A DNA stretch of 6,759 bases from Methylococcaceae bacterium NSP1-2 (lineage in GTDB: Bacteria; Pseudomonadota; Gammaproteobacteria; Methylococcales; Methylomonadaceae). A program made the position numbers and the translations under genes. The DNA is taken from the NCBI GenBank assembly GCA_002256685.1, contig NQJH01000092.1, forward strand, positions 1 to 6,759, read 5' to 3'. The notes under the pieces are model-generated. The model made no database searches, was not told the origin of the DNA, and saw only the letters and a program-made list of their open reading frames with translations. This document shows positions 1-5,461 of this stretch, piece after piece. Numbering within the stretch: position 1 is the stretch's first letter; every line of letters begins with the position of its first letter.

Positions 1-108
1 GATGATAAACAATCGAAATTAGTGTATCAATTATTCAAAAATGAGGAAGAAAATTGTACCTTTATTGGTTGTTTTAGAAATAATATGGGTATTGCAATCT
101 GCTTATAA
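1..108 (+). CDS. Possible 3' end of an unrecognised protein, partial at the window edge
   Basis: Frame 1 is open from the first base to a TAA at 106-108, giving 35 residues that start DDKQSKLVYQLF and end NNMGIAICL. The codon choice (GAT, AAA, GAA, TTA, AAT) is what an AT-rich gene would use, and the sequence reads like a real protein tail with two Cys residues. I recognise no family. It conflicts with a 58-codon frame at 41-217 in another register on the same strand, so at most one of the two is likely to be real. An open frame of 35 codons can occur by chance in sequence this AT-rich, so confidence is low. Confidence 0.35.
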   Translation, partial: DDKQSKLVYQLFKNEEENCTFIGCFRNNMGIAICL

Positions 109-217
109 AATATCTGATTCAGAAATACTTGCTACGCTAGCCTATTTAGTATTGAAACGAGTGGAGAGTAAAACTCTTGTTCGAGTTTATAGATGTAACA
201 TCTCCAAAAAATTTTAG
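41..217 (+). CDS. Short open frame of 58 codons, hypothetical small protein
   Basis: ATG at 41 to TAG at 215-217 encodes 58 residues. The N-terminus is basic and hydrophobic (MRKKIVPLLVVLEIIWVL), resembling a signal anchor or single membrane helix, followed by a mixed tail ending in NISKKF. An in-frame TAG at 20-22 closes the frame upstream, so 41 is the only ATG start. No Shine-Dalgarno sequence is visible before it, which argues against translation. It overlaps the partial frame at 1-108 and stops two bases before the T-tract side of the tRNA-Leu terminator. No family is recognised. It may be a chance frame in AT-rich DNA. Confidence 0.2.
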   Translation: MRKKIVPLLVVLEIIWVLQSAYKISDSEILATLAYLVLKRVESKTLVRVYRCNISKKF

Positions 218-219
218 GC

Positions 220-257
220 AAAAAAAAGAGCTTAATCGAAATATCGAATAAGCTCTT
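220..257 (-). terminator. Intrinsic terminator of the tRNA-Leu transcript
   Basis: Read on the minus strand, AAGAGCTTA pairs with TAAGCTCTT (9 bp). After one A-A mismatch, four more pairs (TCGA/TCGA) extend the stem to a small loop, and a run of eight T follows. It begins 12 bases past the CCA end of the tRNA. On the plus strand the following bases (AAATTCTTT) make only a poor T-tract, so it works mainly leftwards. Confidence 0.85.
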
Positions 258-269
258 AAATTCTTTATA

Positions 270-356
270 TGGTGCCTCGGGCCGGAGTCGAACCGGCACG
301 TCCTTACGAACGAGGGATTTTAAGTCCCTTGCGTCTACCAATTTCGCCACCGAGGC
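270..356 (-). tRNA. tRNA-Leu, anticodon UAA
   Basis: The minus strand folds as a class II tRNA of 87 nt. The acceptor GCCTCGG pairs with CCGAGGC, followed by discriminator A and an encoded CCA. The D arm is GCG/CGC around AAATTGGTAGA. The anticodon stem AGGGA/TCCCT carries the loop CTTAAAA with TAA at positions 34-36 (plus-strand bases 322-320). A long variable arm (CGTTC/GGACG with a GTAA loop) and a perfect T arm (GCCGG-TTCGACT-CCGGC) complete it. The long variable arm and the anticodon identify leucine. It reads UUA and, through wobble, UUG. It has its own -10 box and terminator, so it is probably a single-gene transcript, possibly also reached by readthrough from the copper oxidase gene upstream. 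Confidence 0.97.
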
Positions 357-375
357 ATCAACTAGTGAACTTACT

Positions 376-404
376 ATTATATAGCTAAAAATTAAAAAAT
401 CTAG
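376..404 (-). promoter_or_regulatory. Promoter of tRNA-Leu
   Basis: A perfect TATAAT lies on the minus strand at 381-376, about 20 bases before the tRNA 5' end, which leaves a leader of roughly 13 nt. The -35 side is weak: nothing close to TTGACA is found at 16-18 bp spacing (TAGATT or CTAGAT are the best). A long A/T tract further upstream (A8 at about 405-412 on the minus strand) could act as an UP element, as is common for stable RNA promoters. Confidence 0.55.
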
Positions 405-452
405 TTTTTTTTGTAAATAATGTTACAGATTAATGCCAATAGTTAGAATTTT

Positions 453-486
453 CGATGGAGTACAAACTTAGGTTTGTACTCCATCG
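453..486. repeat. 15-bp perfect hairpin downstream of the copper oxidase gene
   Basis: CGATGGAGTACAAAC at 453-467 is the exact inverted repeat of GTTTGTACTCCATCG at 472-486, around a 4-base loop. It lies 45 bases past the oxidase stop codon. Neither strand has a T-run right after the stem (CGAAAATT on the minus strand, CGCCATTAA on the plus strand), so it is not a textbook Rho-independent terminator. It is more likely a dispersed palindromic repeat that also protects or ends the oxidase mRNA 3' end. Confidence 0.7.
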
Positions 487-530
487 CCATTAACGTCTCT
501 GAAATGACAATAACTTTTCAATTCGCTGAA

Positions 531-2273
531 TTATTTTTTTAAACGCTTAGCCGCAAAATCATAAATCGAGCGACGTTTAATAAACAGGGTATAACCTAAT
601 AAACCTAATACTAAGCCGTTAAATAATTTACCAAATACCGATTCTTGTTCTGCTGCTGCCGCTGCTGTCGCTTCTGCTTCGGACGCTTTGACCGCAGGGG
701 TTTGTACGGCGACTTTAGACGGTGTAACGGGAGCTTTTAAGTCGGGTAATCCTAGGCTACGAAACGCATCATAATCTTGCCAAATGGGGTATTTTCCTTT
801 CCAAAGTTCTTTGGTGAAATAAGGCGCGAGACTCATGCCATGTGCCATTGGAATGCCTCTTTCATCGACAAAACCTTTATAAACAACCAAGCTTATATCG
901 CCACCTTCACCGTGTCCGTCAGTGGTAAAAGATTTTTCAACGTGGTCATGGAACATCCAAATACCTTGCCCAAAGCTGTTTAAACCATCATCTTTACCAC
1001 TTAATGACAAATCAATACGTTGTGCGGGAACCATGCCATGTACGTCACGTTGGATATAAGAACCCGGTCCGTTATCAACACCGTCGTAATGGGTAATCGT
1101 GGGTTTATGCCCATGAATATGCAGGGCGAATGCTTCGGTATGACCATTTAATACGCGCAATTTAACGTTTTGATTTTCTTCCATGTGTATCAAGGATTCC
1201 CTTAAGGTGTAAGGGAAAGAGCGACCATTGAGCATGAAATAATCATCGGTAGCATCGGTAGTGTCATATTCGGTGTTCATGTGTTTAGCAATCAAACGCG
1301 GATCATTGGCAGAACGTGCCACTATTTCATGCAGTTCTTTATCGGCTGATTGATAATGTAAATCGTATTCTCTGGCATATTTTTCCAGCACTGCCACTGA
1401 CGGATGACGCACTTGACCTGCGCCAACGTTTAAGGTTTGTGGCCAGTTATTCGGACGGTTTTCTTCAACGACAAAAATACCTTGTAAGCCCATAGGAATA
1501 TGGGTGTGTGGCTGAACGTGACAGTGATAATACATCGTGCCGGGTTGGCGCGGTTTAATCACATAGGTTTTACTTTCACCCGGCATGGTGTCCATATTAC
1601 TGGTTTGCGCTACGCCTTCATTGCCACTACCGCTCATATCCATAAACGGATGATCGATACCGTGTAAGTGTATGGAATGTGGCAAATAATGGGTGTTTTC
1701 CAATACTATCCAGACGACATCATCTTGTTCAACACGAATAACAGGGGAGGGGACGCGCAATAAGGCGTTAGCTTCTGGCTCGTAAAGACTGAGCGTAGAC
1801 ATATCACGGGTTTTTGGGGCAAAAACCCAGAAGGTTGGTTGTATACCCGGTGCAATATCAAACGTAGTGATGGGTGTTTTAACGTCAGGCGAATGCCCGT
1901 TCAGTTCAACAACTTCTAGTTTAATAATAATTTTATCGGGATCGCCGTCATTATCGACATCGTCTGACATCGTAACCGCATCGGCGGCAAGTTGGGTATT
2001 CATCAATGTTTCCATTGAAACACCGTTAGTGCCTTTAACAAAAGCCGCAATATCAGAGGGATTGTCGGGATTACACAGGCGTGATTCTTGTATTTTTACG
2101 CCATCAACTTCCTGTTCTTTACGCCATTCAGGATCAGTAAAATTAGAGCAAACTTCCTCTACTGTTCCCAATTCAACTTTAGCCGAAGGTGGTAAATCAG
2201 TAGCCGCCAGACTCCAAGAGTGCGTAAGGAGTAAGGAGATACTTCCAGTAAGAATGATAAGTTTTTTACGCAT
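531..2273 (-). CDS. Membrane-anchored periplasmic multicopper oxidase, two-cupredoxin (type C) layout
   Basis: 580 residues. The start at 2273 is preferred over the ATG 12 codons upstream because TGAGGT sits 7 nt before it and because it opens a Sec signal peptide (MRKKLIILTG..., AxA-like SLA near residue 23). Cupredoxin domain 1 (about 115-275) has HSIHLHG (H199, H202, H204) and HCHVQPHTHIPM (H250, C251, H252, H256, M261), a complete type 1 site with axial Met plus type 2/3 ligands. Domain 2 (about 345-470) has HIHGH (385-389) and FHDH (441-444) with no Cys, so it supplies only type 2/3 ligands. This is the arrangement of type C two-domain oxidases, which form trimers with the trinuclear cluster between subunits. 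Extras are an acidic DxDxDG loop (105-113), a linker rich in Ala and Glu (about 513-545) and one C-terminal membrane helix (about 548-565) followed by a basic tail. Four-electron reduction of O2 is expected from the family; the substrate is unknown. NirK-type nitrite reductase is unlikely given HCH rather than HCA. Confidence 0.9.
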   Translation of the reverse strand: MRKKLIILTGSISLLLTHSWSLAATDLPPSAKVELGTVEEVCSNFTDPEWRKEQEVDGVKIQESRLCNPDNPSDIAAFVKGTNGVSMETLMNTQLAADAVTMSDDVDNDGDPDKIIIKLEVVELNGHSPDVKTPITTFDIAPGIQPTFWVFAPKTRDMSTLSLYEPEANALLRVPSPVIRVEQDDVVWIVLENTHYLPHSIHLHGIDHPFMDMSGSGNEGVAQTSNMDTMPGESKTYVIKPRQPGTMYYHCHVQPHTHIPMGLQGIFVVEENRPNNWPQTLNVGAGQVRHPSVAVLEKYAREYDLHYQSADKELHEIVARSANDPRLIAKHMNTEYDTTDATDDYFMLNGRSFPYTLRESLIHMEENQNVKLRVLNGHTEAFALHIHGHKPTITHYDGVDNGPGSYIQRDVHGMVPAQRIDLSLSGKDDGLNSFGQGIWMFHDHVEKSFTTDGHGEGGDISLVVYKGFVDERGIPMAHGMSLAPYFTKELWKGKYPIWQDYDAFRSLGLPDLKAPVTPSKVAVQTPAVKASEAEATAAAAAEQESVFGKLFNGLVLGLLGYTLFIKRRSIYDFAAKRLKK

Positions 2274-2341
2274 TAAGATGACCTCAGAAAACACACACAG
2301 AAAAGACAAAACGCAGCTAAAAAGCGCGACGGCTATTATTG

Positions 2342-2370
2342 AGTATATTTTAACTGAATATACTTTTGAA
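2342..2370 (-). promoter_or_regulatory. Predicted copper oxidase promoter with overlapping operator dyad
   Basis: On the minus strand TTCAAA (2370-2365, 4/6 to the -35 consensus) is followed after 17 bp by TATACT (2347-2342, 5/6 to the -10 consensus). This predicts a start near 2335 and a leader of about 60 nt. A perfect inverted repeat, AGTATATT (2342-2349) and AATATACT (2357-2364) with a 7-bp spacer, covers exactly the -10 and the spacer, a classic repressor geometry. A related palindrome GTATATAC lies at 2393-2400, upstream of the -35. I do not recognise the motif as a known copper or redox operator. Confidence 0.45.
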
Positions 2371-2400
2371 GTCTTTTTTAGCTAGTCGATAAGTATATAC

Positions 2401-2547
2401 TGATAAACAAAACTTGCATATTGCTTTGTAACGGTGAACTGGGAAAGTCGCTATTTGTGGGTTAAAAACCAGTGGTGCTAACGAATTTTTAGCGGGCTAA
2501 CATCGAATTATCTAATGTCTTTGATTAAATTTTTCAGAGTGGTAAAG
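2401..2547. other. Intergenic stretch with no gene seen
   Basis: This is part of the 444-base gap between the oxidase and yccA start/stop sides. No convincing open frame, RNA gene or terminator is visible on either strand. The only structure noted is a short inverted repeat, GCTAA/TTAGC around 2477-2494, too weak to interpret. Confidence 0.4.
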
Positions 2548-2580
2548 CTGTCATAAAATTGTAATTTGGTAGACTTTAAT
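2548..2580 (+). promoter_or_regulatory. PhoB box and -10 of a rightward promoter
   Basis: CTGTCATAAAATTGTAAT at 2548-2565 matches the enterobacterial Pho-box consensus of two CTGTCAT-type repeats at 17 of 18 positions; the one difference, T for C at position 12, also occurs in the E. coli phoA box. A TTTAAT -10 element at 2575-2580 follows 9 bp later, where PhoB-activated promoters lacking a -35 place it. Transcription would start near 2587 and run rightwards, away from the copper oxidase gene. The match is seen directly; regulation by PhoB is inferred. Confidence 0.55.
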
Positions 2581-2586
2581 TATTCA

Positions 2587-2702
2587 GTCATTGGAGCTTT
2601 GGTCGAAGTGCTGGTATTTGATTGGGTTGGTCAATGTCGCCCTTTATTTTAGGAAAAAATGCTTGCACCGTAAAAAAAGCCCGACTTAATATCGGGCTTT
2701 TT
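2587..2702 (+). ncRNA. Candidate PhoB-controlled small RNA
   Basis: This is the predicted transcript from the Pho-box promoter to the T-run of the intrinsic terminator at 2674-2702, about 115 nt. No protein gene is recognisable in it. The 5' part can form a helix (CATTG at 2589-2593 with CAATG at 2632-2636), the middle (about 2640-2673) is A/T-rich and single-stranded-looking, and the 3' end is a GC stem with a U-run, the shape of an Hfq-type sRNA. The 5' end is an estimate. An alternative is a TTG-started 32-codon frame (2591-2689) coding a single hydrophobic helix with a basic tail. The terminator also serves the convergent yccA gene, so its presence alone does not prove the RNA. Confidence 0.4.
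2674..2702 (-). terminator. Bidirectional intrinsic terminator between yccA and the putative small RNA
   Basis: GCCCGA (2679-2684) pairs with TCGGGC (2692-2697) around a 7-base loop, with A/T pairs extending both flanks. The minus strand ends in a run of seven T, serving yccA, whose stop codon lies 16 bases before the stem. The plus strand ends in TTTTT-GG-TTTT, so it can also stop rightward transcription from the Pho-box promoter. Confidence 0.88.
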
Positions 2703-2717
2703 GGTTTTCAAACGCGC

Positions 2718-3386
2718 TTATTCTCTGCCGCCAAATATGCCAAGTATCTGTAATAAACTTAAGAATAAGTTATAAATAGAGACATATAAAGAAATGGTTG
2801 CACGAATATAGTTAGTTTCACCACCGTGAATAATTTCACTGGTTTGATATAAAATCATACCTGACATCAACAAAATAAACATTGCTGAAACGGCTAATGA
2901 TAAAGCAGGAATAGAAAATACTATCGCGCCAATCATCGCTAAAAAGGCAACCAGTATACCTGTCATTAAAAAGCCGCCCATAAAGCTGAAATCTTTACGA
3001 GTGGTTAACGCATAGCCTGATAAACCTAAGAAAATCGCACCTGTGCCGCTTAATGCCATGATGATTAATTCATGACCATTGCTGAAGTTGTGAATGTACA
3101 TGTTTAAAATCGGACCTAGGGTTAAACCCATAAAGCCTGTTAATGCAAACACGAACAGCAAGCCTAAAGCGCGATCACTGTATTTTGTGGTTAAAAACAA
3201 TAGACCATAAAAACCCACTATCGTGATGAGAAAGCCAAACGGTGGCAAATTCAGGTACATGCCAAGACCTGCGGTCATTGCACTGAAAAATAGCGTCATG
3301 GACAATAACAAATAAGTATTTTTTAATACTTTATTGGTTGCCAGCGTACTAGATGCTGACTGAGTAACAGCGGTATTTAAACTCAT
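2718..3386 (-). CDS. yccA: Bax inhibitor-1/YccA family inner-membrane protein
   Basis: 222 residues, the length of E. coli YccA (219), and recognisably collinear with it: NKVLKNTYLLLSMTL near the N-terminus, the family signature TGFMGLTLGPILN (83-95), ALTTRKDFSFMGG (126-138), and SEIIHGGETNYIRATISLYV near the C-terminus. Seven hydrophobic segments are visible (about 25-45, 50-67, 75-97, 106-126, 135-157, 161-181, 196-216), after a cytoplasmic N-tail of about 20 polar residues. In E. coli, YccA is both a substrate and a modulator of the FtsH protease and can restrain FtsH from degrading jammed SecY; the N-tail is needed for its own degradation. AAGGA lies 10 nt before the ATG, slightly far. 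It is transcribed alone, with a palindromic repeat just upstream and a strong terminator just downstream. Confidence 0.93.
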   Translation of the reverse strand: MSLNTAVTQSASSTLATNKVLKNTYLLLSMTLFFSAMTAGLGMYLNLPPFGFLITIVGFYGLLFLTTKYSDRALGLLFVFALTGFMGLTLGPILNMYIHNFSNGHELIIMALSGTGAIFLGLSGYALTTRKDFSFMGGFLMTGILVAFLAMIGAIVFSIPALSLAVSAMFILLMSGMILYQTSEIIHGGETNYIRATISLYVSIYNLFLSLLQILGIFGGRE

Positions 3387-3417
3387 GGTTTTTGATTCCT
3401 TAAAAAGATAATTAATT

Positions 3418-3452
3418 GTAGGTTGGGTTAGCGATAGCCTAACCCAACCTAC
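3418..3452. repeat. REP-like palindrome, 14-bp stem
   Basis: GTAGGTTGGGTTAG (3418-3431) is the perfect inverted repeat of CTAACCCAACCTAC (3439-3452), with a 7-base loop. The GTAGGTTGGGTTAGCG...TAACCC type of sequence is, as far as I recall, a widespread dispersed palindrome in many bacterial genomes. It sits between the sseA stop and the yccA start, about 30 bases before yccA, and its edge abuts TACAAT (3420-3415, minus strand), a possible yccA -10. It may separate the two transcripts; neither strand has a following T-run. Confidence 0.75.
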
Positions 3453-3550
3453 TTGATGATTCTAATGTGTCCAGAACCTATTTACTAGTATTACGCATCA
3501 TCTACGAAACGCAGGAAAAATTTTCGGGCTTTTCGTATTTTTTGTGGACA

Positions 3551-4399
3551 TTAGGCTTTAACACTCGCTACTGCCCGATTTTTATTGCGTATCCATTCAC
3601 TCCAAGACCCCGCGTACAATTTAGACCCAGACAAGCCCGCGTGTTCCATTGCTAATACATTATGACACGCGGTCACGCCTGATCCGCAATAATGCACGAC
3701 TTGTTCGGGTGCTGTGTTGCCGATAAGCTTTTGAAATTGGGCGCGTAATAATTCTGGAGCTAAAAATAAACCCTGTGTATTCAGATTACGTTGAAAGGCG
3801 CGATTCAACGCGTAAGGAATATGTCCAGCTACAGGGTCGATGGGTTCTTGTTCGCCGCGATAGCGTTCAGGGGTTCTAGCATCAATGAGAGTAATCGCTT
3901 TACGCGCCAGTTGGTTTTCAACTTGGCTAGCCGTTAGCCACAGATTGTCATTAACATAAGCTCTGAAACTGGCGGGTTTAATAGAGGGCAGGGTGGTGGT
4001 AATAGCAAAGCCTGATTGTTGCCAGTGTTTAATACCACCATCCAATACCGCCACATTATCATGCCCTAATGCCCGCAATAACCACCATAAACGTCCCGCA
4101 AATGCACCACCCGCATCATCATAAACCACCACTTGGCTGTGATTGCTCACACCCCACGCGCCTAATTTTTTTGCTAATGCAGTAAAGTCTGGTAGCGGAT
4201 GACGACCTGTCGTGTCAGTGATGCGTGATGATAAATCGTTATCCAAATGTGCATAACGGGCATTCGGGAGGTGTCCATGACGATAAGCATCGCTGCCCGC
4301 CTCGCTGTTAGCCAGAGAAAAACGACAATCAATAATCACCCAGTCAGGTTGGCTAAAATGGTGTAATTCAGACGCAGAAATCAGTGTGCGGTGGTTCAT
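3551..4399 (-). CDS. sseA: 3-mercaptopyruvate sulfurtransferase (SseA-type tandem rhodanese)
   Basis: 282 residues, the usual length of SseA, with two rhodanese domains. The inactive N-terminal one (about 5-130) contains WVIIDCRF, AYRHGHLPNA and YDDAGGAFAGRLWWLL. The catalytic C-terminal one (about 152-278) contains TLIDARTPERYRG and GHIPYALN. The active-site loop is CGSGVTAC at 238-245, with Cys238 as the persulfide carrier; CGSGVT is typical of mercaptopyruvate sulfurtransferases, whereas thiosulfate rhodaneses have CRKGVT. The enzyme moves sulfur from 3-mercaptopyruvate to thiols or cyanide in the cytoplasm. GAGGT lies 8 nt before the ATG, inside the end of the upstream oxidoreductase gene, with only 4 nt between the genes, so the two are co-transcribed and probably translationally coupled. 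Downstream is a palindrome but no clear U-run terminator. Confidence 0.92.
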   Translation of the reverse strand: MNHRTLISASELHHFSQPDWVIIDCRFSLANSEAGSDAYRHGHLPNARYAHLDNDLSSRITDTTGRHPLPDFTALAKKLGAWGVSNHSQVVVYDDAGGAFAGRLWWLLRALGHDNVAVLDGGIKHWQQSGFAITTTLPSIKPASFRAYVNDNLWLTASQVENQLARKAITLIDARTPERYRGEQEPIDPVAGHIPYALNRAFQRNLNTQGLFLAPELLRAQFQKLIGNTAPEQVVHYCGSGVTACHNVLAMEHAGLSGSKLYAGSWSEWIRNKNRAVASVKA

Positions 4400-4403
4400 G
4401 GTG

Positions 4404-5387
4404 TTAGACCTCTAAGATTATTTTGCCGATGTGCTGACTGCTTTCCATAAGTTTATGGGCAAGTTCTGCTTCATCCAGCGTGAAGGTGGAATCAATAATG
4501 GGTTTAATCTTACCCGATGCTAATAACGGCCAAACGTTTTTGTGTAGCTTATTGGCTATATCGGCTTTAAAAGCATCGTCTCTGGCGCGTAAGGTTGAGC
4601 CTGTTATAGTCAGGCGTTTTACCAAAATGGGCAATAAATTAATCTCTGATTTTATGCCATTTTGCAGGGCAATTTGTACCAGCCGCCCATCGTAAGCCAA
4701 ACATTTTATATTACGCGGAAAATAATCGCCGCCGATGATGTCCAGAATAACATTCACGCCTTTGTTGCGCGTTGCGTGGTAAACAGCGGTGACAAAATCT
4801 TGTTCTTTATAATTAATAGCAGTATCGGCACCGAGTTTTACACAGGCGTTACATTTCTCCTCAGACCCAGCGGTAACGATGACTTTGGCATGAAACGCTT
4901 TAGCCAATTGAATGGCAGTTACGCCTATGCCACTAGCACCACCGTGGACTAATAGTGTTTCTTTGGCGCGTAACTGGGCGCGGTCGAATACATTGCTCCA
5001 TACGGTGAAAAATGTTTCGGGTAACGCGGCGGCTTCGACAAACGATAAGCCTTTAGGTATCGGTAAACACAATAACGCTGAGGCTAAGCAATAGCCCGCA
5101 TAACCGCCGCCTGTCACTAAAGCGCATACTGTGTCACCAATTTTTAAATGACTCACCGCCGCACCCACTACTACAATCGTACCCGAAACTTCTAAGCCAA
5201 GAATATCTGACGCACCTGTAGGTGGCGGATATAAACCTTTGCGCTGAGAAATATCAGGGCGATTAACGCCTGCTGCCACCACTTTAATTAGTACTTGATG
5301 ACTAGCAGGCTTAGGCGTAAGGCGGGCAGTGAGTTGTAACCTATCGGCTTCAATTTCAATAGCCTGCATGAATTCTGGAATCATCAT
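4404..5387 (-). CDS. NAD(P)H quinone oxidoreductase, PIG3-type zinc-free medium-chain reductase
   Basis: 327 residues. The GroES-like domain (about 7-130) holds AGVNRPD (39-45), YPPP (53-56), LGLEVSG (63-69) and GGGYAGY (93-99), the signature run of the PIG3 branch of quinone oxidoreductases. The Rossmann domain has HGGASGIGVTAIQLA (148-162) for NADPH. The Cys/His set that binds catalytic zinc in alcohol dehydrogenases is absent. STLRAR (264-269) and the C-terminal IGKIILEV also fit the family. It likely reduces quinones or related conjugated carbonyls in the cytoplasm; the real substrate is unknown. The start is uncertain: ATG at 5387 and 5384 and at codon 7 (5369, MQAIEI, matching where family members begin) all lack a clear Shine-Dalgarno. 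It is the first gene of an operon with sseA and divergent from argC. Confidence 0.9.
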   Translation of the reverse strand: MMIPEFMQAIEIEADRLQLTARLTPKPASHQVLIKVVAAGVNRPDISQRKGLYPPPTGASDILGLEVSGTIVVVGAAVSHLKIGDTVCALVTGGGYAGYCLASALLCLPIPKGLSFVEAAALPETFFTVWSNVFDRAQLRAKETLLVHGGASGIGVTAIQLAKAFHAKVIVTAGSEEKCNACVKLGADTAINYKEQDFVTAVYHATRNKGVNVILDIIGGDYFPRNIKCLAYDGRLVQIALQNGIKSEINLLPILVKRLTITGSTLRARDDAFKADIANKLHKNVWPLLASGKIKPIIDSTFTLDEAELAHKLMESSQHIGKIILEV

Positions 5388-5418
5388 AAGTGGCGTTCTG
5401 GAAAAACAAGAATAGAGT

Positions 5419-5448
5419 ATTATATGCTGGTATTGGCATACAGTTTAA
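5419..5448 (-). promoter_or_regulatory. Predicted promoter of the quinone oxidoreductase-sseA operon
   Basis: On the minus strand a perfect TATAAT (5424-5419) lies 32 bases before the first ATG, giving a start near 5412 and a leader of about 25 nt. The -35 is poor: TTAAAC at 18 bp spacing is the best available. This could mean dependence on an activator. Confidence 0.45.
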
Positions 5449-5461
5449 ATCACGCAGGCGT

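Noticed and set aside
132..350. 72-codon minus-strand frame over the tRNA-Leu region
   Set aside because: Its first half is the tRNA itself and the rest crosses the terminator; a chance frame.
531..2273. Copper nitrite reductase (NirK) assignment
   Set aside because: The motif after the type 1 Cys is HCHxxxHxxxxM and domain 2 has two HxH pairs, giving a trinuclear cluster; NirK has HCA and a single type 2 copper.
2274..2309. Upstream ATG extending the copper oxidase by 12 residues
   Set aside because: The extension would precede a normal signal peptide, and the Shine-Dalgarno TGAGGT is correctly placed only for the inner ATG at 2273.
1867..2385. 172-codon plus-strand frame
   Set aside because: It is antisense to the 5' part of the copper oxidase gene and its promoter, is rich in Ser and Thr as antisense frames often are, and matches no family.
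2548..2565. Pho box as a regulator of the copper oxidase
   Set aside because: It points the other way and lies about 180 bases upstream of the oxidase -35, too far for standard PhoB activation.
2659..2673. ATG with AGGA just upstream at 2651-2661
   Set aside because: The frame is only four codons long (M-L-A-P-stop).
5388..5460. ArgR operator before argC
   Set aside because: No pair of TNTGAAT/ATTCANA half sites could be aligned in this stretch.
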